Shown here: positions 59,834 to 64,000 of the stretch, in pieces
Numbering within the stretch: the first letter of the stretch is position 1
Layout of the letters: every line of letters begins with the position of its first letter
NCBI GenBank assembly: GCA_965238215.1
Contig: OZ250180.1
Coordinates: 2,170,001 to 2,234,000, forward strand
Direction of reading: 5' to 3'
DNA from: JAPULR01 sp965238215
Lineage (GTDB): Bacteria; Chloroflexota; Dehalococcoidia; Lucifugimonadales; GCA-2712585
Length of the DNA: 64,000 nucleotides
Notes under the pieces: generated by a model
Told to the model about the DNA's origin: nothing
The model's input: the letters and a program-made list of their open reading frames with translations, nothing else
Database searches by the model: none
Made by a program: the position numbers and the translations under genes

Positions 59834-62716
59834 TTAGACCACCGCGTCCCGGAGGACCTCTACCAGGTGGCGGGGGCGGCGGTTGGTCCCGTGTTCCACC
59901 TGCTGGCGGCAGGATATGCCCATGACGGCAATTTCCCAATCGTTGCCCTTCGACTCTACTTGGGGGAAGAGCTTCTGCCTGCCGATGGCCATCGACATGT
60001 CGTAATGCTCCTTTTCGAAGCCGAAGGATCCCGCCATGCCGCAGCAGCCCGTCTCAGCCTCCTCCACCTGGAAATTGGGCGGCAGGCCCAGAGCGTTCAT
60101 GGCGTCGGCGGTCCCGGTGAGGGCTTTCTGGTGGCAATGCCCATGGAATAGAATTTTCTTCCCCGTATCGGTGAAGTGGAGATCCAGTTCGCCCTTTCTA
60201 TGTAAATTCATCAGAAACTCGTCGATGAGGAAGGAGTTGCCGGCGACGGCCTTGGATTTGTCGTCTCCAAGCAGGTCTGGGTATTCATCCCGTAGCGTCA
60301 GCAGGCAGCTGGGTTCGCAGCCGACAATGGGGATGTCCTGGGCGGCATACGGGGCTAGCAGGTCCACGTTGAAGCGGGCGCTGGCCTTCGCTTCCCGTAG
60401 GAGTCCCTTGGAAATCATTGGTCGGGCGCAGCATCGGGCGTTGGCGAGGAGCACCTGAAATCCGGCCCGCTCCAGAAGCTCCACGGCGGCTATGCCGATG
60501 GAGGGGACGTTGTAGTTCATAAAGGTGTCGTTGAAGAGTACGACCGGGCCGCGGGGGGCATTGCTGGGCGGCGTCCGGCTCTGGAACCAGCTTGGGAACG
60601 TCTGGCTGGCGAAGGAGGGAAGGGGGCGGTCCTTATGGATGCCCAGGAATCGGTGGAGCAGCCATCGCAGGCCCGGTGTGCGGGAGGCCATGTTGGCCAA
60701 GGGCGCGAAACGGCTGCCGAGCCGGTTCAGCCGGTTGATGTTGGCGAAGAGCTTGGCCCTCAACGGCGTGCCGTGGGCCCCGTGATAGCGGTAGAGAAAC
60801 TCGTACTTGAGCTTGGCCATGTCCACGTTTGAGGGGCATTCACCCTTGCATCCCTTGCACTCCAGGCAGAGGTCGAGGGCTTCGTAGAGACGGCGACTCC
60901 TGATGGTTTGGGGAGGGAGGGTTCCGGAGATGGCGGCCCGAAGGAGATTGGCGCGGCCTCTGGTCGAGTGCTCCTCCTCGCGGGTAACCATGAAGGAGGG
61001 GCACATGGTACCGTCTACCTTGCGGCAGGCGCCCATGCCGTTGCACATGTCTATGGCGCCGTCTAAGCCGTCGTTATTGGAGAAATCCAGCTGGGTGGGA
61101 AAGTATAGGGTCTTGTAGCCGGGGCCGTATCGCAGGTTATCCGTCATGGGCGGCGTGTCGATAATCTTGCCGGGGTTCATGATGCCATCAGGGTCGAAGG
61201 CCTTCTTGACCTGCCGGAAGGCGTTGTAGATCTTGGGGCCGAACATTTTCTCCGTCCAGACTCCTCGTACGATGCCGTCGCCATGCTCGCCGCTGAGGGA
61301 GCCGCCGAACTCCTGAACCAGGTCGCCTATTTCAGAGGCGATGGAGGTCATGGTGTCCAGCCCCTCTTGGGTCTTGAGGCTAACCAGCGGGCGGATATGG
61401 AGGCATCCGACGCTGGCATGACCGTAGTATCCGGCGGTGGTGCCGTGATTCCCGACGATTTCGTCGAAGCGGCGGACGAATTCGCCCAGATGCTCCGGGG
61501 AGACGGCGGTGTCTTCTACGAAAGGGATGGGCTTGGCGTCGCCTCGAACGCTCATAAGGAGCCCTAGGCCGGCCTTTCTAACGGCCCATACGTTGGCTTG
61601 TCCAGCGCTGTCGAGGATGGTCACGCAGTCATAGCCTAGGTGACGACGGGCCAGGTCATCTTTGAGATTCTGTGCCTTGTCTGCGGCCTCGGCTGAGGTG
61701 TCGCCGGTGAATTCCACCACCAGAATCGCGCCCGGGCGTCCGTTGACGAAGTTCATGCGTCGGGAGAAGCTGGGGGAGTTGCGGGTGCGCTCCAACAGCA
61801 TCTCCCCCACCAGCTCAACGGCGGCTGGGGAGTGTTCCAGAATGGTGGTGGTGGCTTCGCAGGCCTCGTCGAGGCGGTCAAAGTGGGCGATGGCGAGGGC
61901 CGTTGCCTTAGGGAGGGGCACGAGGTTTATCTTGGCTTCAGTAATGACGCCGAGGGTTCCCTCGGAGCCGACGATCATTTGGCTGAGGTTCACATCGCCG
62001 CCGTTCAGGAACTGGTCCAGGTTGTATCCGCTGACCCGCCGCATGATGCTGGGGTAGCGGTCTTTTATCTCCTGGCTGTGTTCCTGGGCGATTTCAAGGA
62101 CGCTGCGGTAGATGTGGGATTCCAGCCCGTCGCCGCCCAGCTTGTTTTCCAGTTTCTCTGGGCTGAGGCCGGAGAATTGGGCCTCAGCGCCGTCGGCAAT
62201 GACCACCTTAAGCTCCAAGATGTGGTCGCTGGTCTTGCCGTAGATGACGGAATGGGAGCCGCAGGAATTGTTGCCGATGCCGCCGCCCACCGAGGCGCGG
62301 TTAGATGTGGAAGGGTCCGGGGCGTATTTCAGGCCGTGGTGCGCCAGCAGGCCGTTCAGGGTATCGAGGACTATGCCGGGCTGCACCCGTGCCCAACCTT
62401 CGTCCGGGTTAACCTCCAAGAGGGCGTCCATGTACTTGGAGAAGTCGAGAACTATTGCGTGGTTGACGGTTTGACCGGCCAGGCTGGTTCCGCCGCCCCG
62501 AGGCAATATGGGGACGCCGCTTCGACGTGCCACGTCAACGGTCGCGAGAACGTCGTCCCTGCTCCGGGGTATGACGACGCCCACGGGTTCCATTTGGTAA
62601 ATGCTGGCGTCGGTGCTGTAGAGCACCTTGGAGAAGGCATCGAAGCGCACTTCGCCTTCGACCAGCTTGCGCAGCTCCTGCTCCAGGGCCCAGGTTTGGG
62701 ACGGGGCACTTTTCAT
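59834..62716 (-). CDS. FAD-linked oxidase fused to Fe-S/CCG domains (GlcD-GlcF type)
   Basis: 960 residues. N-terminal FAD-binding PCMH domain (ILPRGGGTSLAGQTVNHAIVLDFSKYM, NNSCGSHSVIYG), then FAD-oxidase C domain (VEFTGDTSAEAADKAQNL; GHASVGCLHIRPLVSL; SGEHGDGIVRG). A ferredoxin domain follows with CNGMGACRKVDGTMCPSF and CLECKGCKGECPSNV, then two CCG motifs (ANARCCARPM and ETGCCGMAGSFG). Known relatives oxidise D-lactate, glycolate or D-2-hydroxyglutarate into the quinone pool, so it could feed the complex III encoded at the left. Substrate uncertain. Confidence 0.93.
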   Translation of the reverse strand: MKSAPSQTWALEQELRKLVEGEVRFDAFSKVLYSTDASIYQMEPVGVVIPRSRDDVLATVDVARRSGVPILPRGGGTSLAGQTVNHAIVLDFSKYMDALLEVNPDEGWARVQPGIVLDTLNGLLAHHGLKYAPDPSTSNRASVGGGIGNNSCGSHSVIYGKTSDHILELKVVIADGAEAQFSGLSPEKLENKLGGDGLESHIYRSVLEIAQEHSQEIKDRYPSIMRRVSGYNLDQFLNGGDVNLSQMIVGSEGTLGVITEAKINLVPLPKATALAIAHFDRLDEACEATTTILEHSPAAVELVGEMLLERTRNSPSFSRRMNFVNGRPGAILVVEFTGDTSAEAADKAQNLKDDLARRHLGYDCVTILDSAGQANVWAVRKAGLGLLMSVRGDAKPIPFVEDTAVSPEHLGEFVRRFDEIVGNHGTTAGYYGHASVGCLHIRPLVSLKTQEGLDTMTSIASEIGDLVQEFGGSLSGEHGDGIVRGVWTEKMFGPKIYNAFRQVKKAFDPDGIMNPGKIIDTPPMTDNLRYGPGYKTLYFPTQLDFSNNDGLDGAIDMCNGMGACRKVDGTMCPSFMVTREEEHSTRGRANLLRAAISGTLPPQTIRSRRLYEALDLCLECKGCKGECPSNVDMAKLKYEFLYRYHGAHGTPLRAKLFANINRLNRLGSRFAPLANMASRTPGLRWLLHRFLGIHKDRPLPSFASQTFPSWFQSRTPPSNAPRGPVVLFNDTFMNYNVPSIGIAAVELLERAGFQVLLANARCCARPMISKGLLREAKASARFNVDLLAPYAAQDIPIVGCEPSCLLTLRDEYPDLLGDDKSKAVAGNSFLIDEFLMNLHRKGELDLHFTDTGKKILFHGHCHQKALTGTADAMNALGLPPNFQVEEAETGCCGMAGSFGFEKEHYDMSMAIGRQKLFPQVESKGNDWEIAVMGISCRQQVEHGTNRRPRHLVEVLRDAVV

Positions 62717-62858
62717 ATTGGGGTTACTTTCAGCTTCACGGAGACGGCTTTCATCGTTAACGAGACTGATTGCGACAGGGCGGTTTTCACTCTTGGGTAC
62801 TTTAGACTAGAAGGGCGTGGGGGGCAACTACGCAAGTACGTGTGGTATCTTCTTGAGG

Positions 62859-63359
62859 ATGACGTTTGACGACAAGTATTGTCCCGGGTGCGCCGCTCCC
62901 CTGAAGGGCAGGGTGGTGGATGGCGTAAGGCGGCCCGTGTGTTCCCGGTGTGGTCGCATAGTCTACTACGACCCGAAGCTGGCGACGGCGATGATATTAA
63001 CTAAGGGTGATAGTGTCTTGTTGGTCCGCCGCGACACGGAGCCAGGGCGGGGCCTTTGGAGCCTGCCGGGAGGTTACGTGGATCGGGGGGAGAAAGTGGA
63101 GGACGCGGCAGCGCGGGAGGTGTGGGAGGAAGTGGGGCTCCGGGTACAGGTAACTTGTCTGGTGGGGGTCTTCTCGGAGAAGCTATTCTCGGTTGTGTTG
63201 GTGGTCTACGCCGGAGCGATTCTGACAGGTGATCCCAGTGCGGGAGACGAGGTTATGGACGTGGACTTCTTCTCCGTAAAGGATTTGCCGCCTCTGGCCT
63301 TCGAGCGCGACCGAGATATTGTGGCCGGGTGGCTGGAGAGGCTGAGTGAGGGGAAATAG
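62859..63359 (+). CDS. Nudix hydrolase with N-terminal zinc ribbon
   Basis: 166 residues. A zinc ribbon (CPGCAAPL ... CSRCGRIV) is followed by the Nudix box GGYVDRGEKVEDAAAREVWEEVGL. The arrangement resembles NUDT12/NudC-type NAD+ or ADP-ribose pyrophosphatases. ATG at 62859 is chosen; a -10-like TATCTT ends 7 bases upstream, so it may be leaderless. The open frame extends upstream without any support. Confidence 0.9.
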   Translation: MTFDDKYCPGCAAPLKGRVVDGVRRPVCSRCGRIVYYDPKLATAMILTKGDSVLLVRRDTEPGRGLWSLPGGYVDRGEKVEDAAAREVWEEVGLRVQVTCLVGVFSEKLFSVVLVVYAGAILTGDPSAGDEVMDVDFFSVKDLPPLAFERDRDIVAGWLERLSEGK

Positions 63360-63387
63360 GGGGGACTGATTCTCAGCCGAAATGCAA

Positions 63388-63801
63388 TCAGGATAGTGAT
63401 TCTGCGAGTAGCGTTGCTCCCTCCATCCGGGCAAGCTTGCGGTCGAAGGTGTAGAGGGGCTTTGCTCCCACGCGTTCAGCGGCGGCGAGAATCATGAGGT
63501 CGGAGAAATCTGCGCTAGACTCGCGGTAAAGTATAACCGCGCTGGCAACGTCTTCGGCGTTCTCAATCACGACGCCGGCTGTACCCGTGAGTCCCAGCAT
63601 AAGGTCAGCTATCCTGGTACGAGGGAAATTGTAGGTTCTCTCTAGAACCCAAACCAACTCTAAGGCGACTTCGCGGCAGATGAAGCCGGGATGCTCAGGA
63701 GTTAGCTTCTGGAGAAAGTGTCGTGCCGCTTCAGCCTGTCTATCGTCGTCCTGAACTATATTTCGCAGTAGTACGTTGGTATCAACTGCGAGCACTTTCA
63801 C
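63388..63801 (-). CDS. PIN-domain toxin (VapC-like)
   Basis: 137 residues from GTG at 63801. PIN signature: VLAVDTNVLLRNI with the first acid, the central CREVALELVWVLERTY Glu, and the C-terminal ADFSDLMILAAAERVGAKPLYTFDRKLAR acids. Known role: ribonuclease toxin inhibited by its antitoxin. It overlaps the AbrB-type gene by 20 bases, as usual for toxin-antitoxin operons. Confidence 0.88.
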   Translation of the reverse strand: MKVLAVDTNVLLRNIVQDDDRQAEAARHFLQKLTPEHPGFICREVALELVWVLERTYNFPRTRIADLMLGLTGTAGVVIENAEDVASAVILYRESSADFSDLMILAAAERVGAKPLYTFDRKLARMEGATLLAESLS

Positions 63802-64000
63802 ACGCCGCCTCAGCGATGCCATCATCCATCTCTTCCAACGATTTGGGAGGACCATCGTAGTGTAGCGCGCCTGAGAGCCAAGTCACGGGCCGCACGGCTA
63901 GTACTCGAACTTCACCCTCATAGATGAAGTACCGCACCTGGTCACCTGGCTTAAGGGAGAGGGCTTCCAGAACGGGCTCAGGCAAAGTAATCTGCCCCTC
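63782..64000 (-). CDS. AbrB/SpoVT/MazE-type antitoxin, partial at right edge
   Basis: The N-terminus lies beyond the window. Visible: GQITLPEPVLEALSLKPGDQVRYFIYEGEVRVLAV, a swapped-hairpin AbrB domain, then the C-terminal extension that binds the PIN toxin (SLEEMDDGIAEAACE). It represses its own operon in known systems. The frame is open to base 64000, so the TTG at 63985 is not the start. Confidence 0.85.
   Translation of the reverse strand, partial: EGQITLPEPVLEALSLKPGDQVRYFIYEGEVRVLAVRPVTWLSGALHYDGPPKSLEEMDDGIAEAACESARS

Overview
The window is a dense, GC-rich (roughly 60%) bacterial chromosome segment with about 55 genes. The best fit is an aerobic member of the Chloroflexota (Dehalococcoidia/SAR202-like). 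This is inferred from an alternative complex III operon joined to cytochrome c maturation genes, a luciferase-like (F420-type) oxidoreductase, several HpcH/CitE-like lyase paralogues, a D-aminoacylase-type amidohydrolase and a large FAD/Fe-S oxidase. No tRNA, rRNA, CRISPR array, insertion sequence or prophage was recognised.

Layout. (1) 1-12.6 kb, minus strand: one long respiratory unit. In order of transcription it encodes a small membrane protein, the pentahaem cytochrome ActA, a molybdopterin-oxidoreductase-like ActB1, a separate Fe-S ActB2, two NrfD-type quinol subunits, ActD and the lipoprotein cytochrome ActE. CcmH, CcmF, a CcmI-like protein, a carboxypeptidase-regulatory-like membrane protein and a thioredoxin-fold protein cut by the window edge follow. 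(2) 12.7-18.7 kb, minus: an LLM-class oxidoreductase, a 20-residue Cys-rich peptide gene, and a TgpA/DUF58/MoxR set. (3) 18.9-23.8 kb: three tandem HpcH/CitE paralogues facing an ADP-forming acyl-CoA synthetase, probably one CoA-ester pathway. (4) 24-34.4 kb: mixed small genes, including uncharacterised pairs, a cyclophilin lipoprotein, a rhodanese with an in-frame TGA at the catalytic cysteine, an ABC exporter, a universal stress protein, an amidohydrolase, an acetyltransferase and MGMT. (5) 34.5-44.2 kb: dnaE, an epimerase, an amidohydrolase, a PaREP1/HEPN-like protein, folC-fabF and a small SWIM zinc-finger protein. (6) 44.3-52.2 kb, plus: alaS-ruvX-aroE-aroC-HAD-aroKB, tightly packed with 4-base overlaps. 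(7) 52.2-64 kb: a GreA with an integrase-like N-terminal domain, a dead glutamine-amidotransferase-like protein, gyrA, flavin reductase, a fourth CitE paralogue with YbjQ, folB and a TSUP permease, a GlcD/Fe-S oxidase, a Nudix hydrolase and a PIN/AbrB toxin-antitoxin pair cut by the right edge.

The most interesting item is the rhodanese at 25795-26166 (minus). A TGA sits exactly where the catalytic Cys should be, the reading frame continues through the rest of the rhodanese fold, and a 6-bp stem with a 5-nt G-containing loop starts 16 nt after the TGA, as expected of a bacterial SECIS element. It is therefore a candidate selenocysteine sulfurtransferase. Other unusual items are the GreA/SAM-like fusion, a palindrome family found between convergent genes, a spaced CGAATC motif in an AT-rich island, the 20-residue MCQTCGC peptide and two apparent CTG starts.
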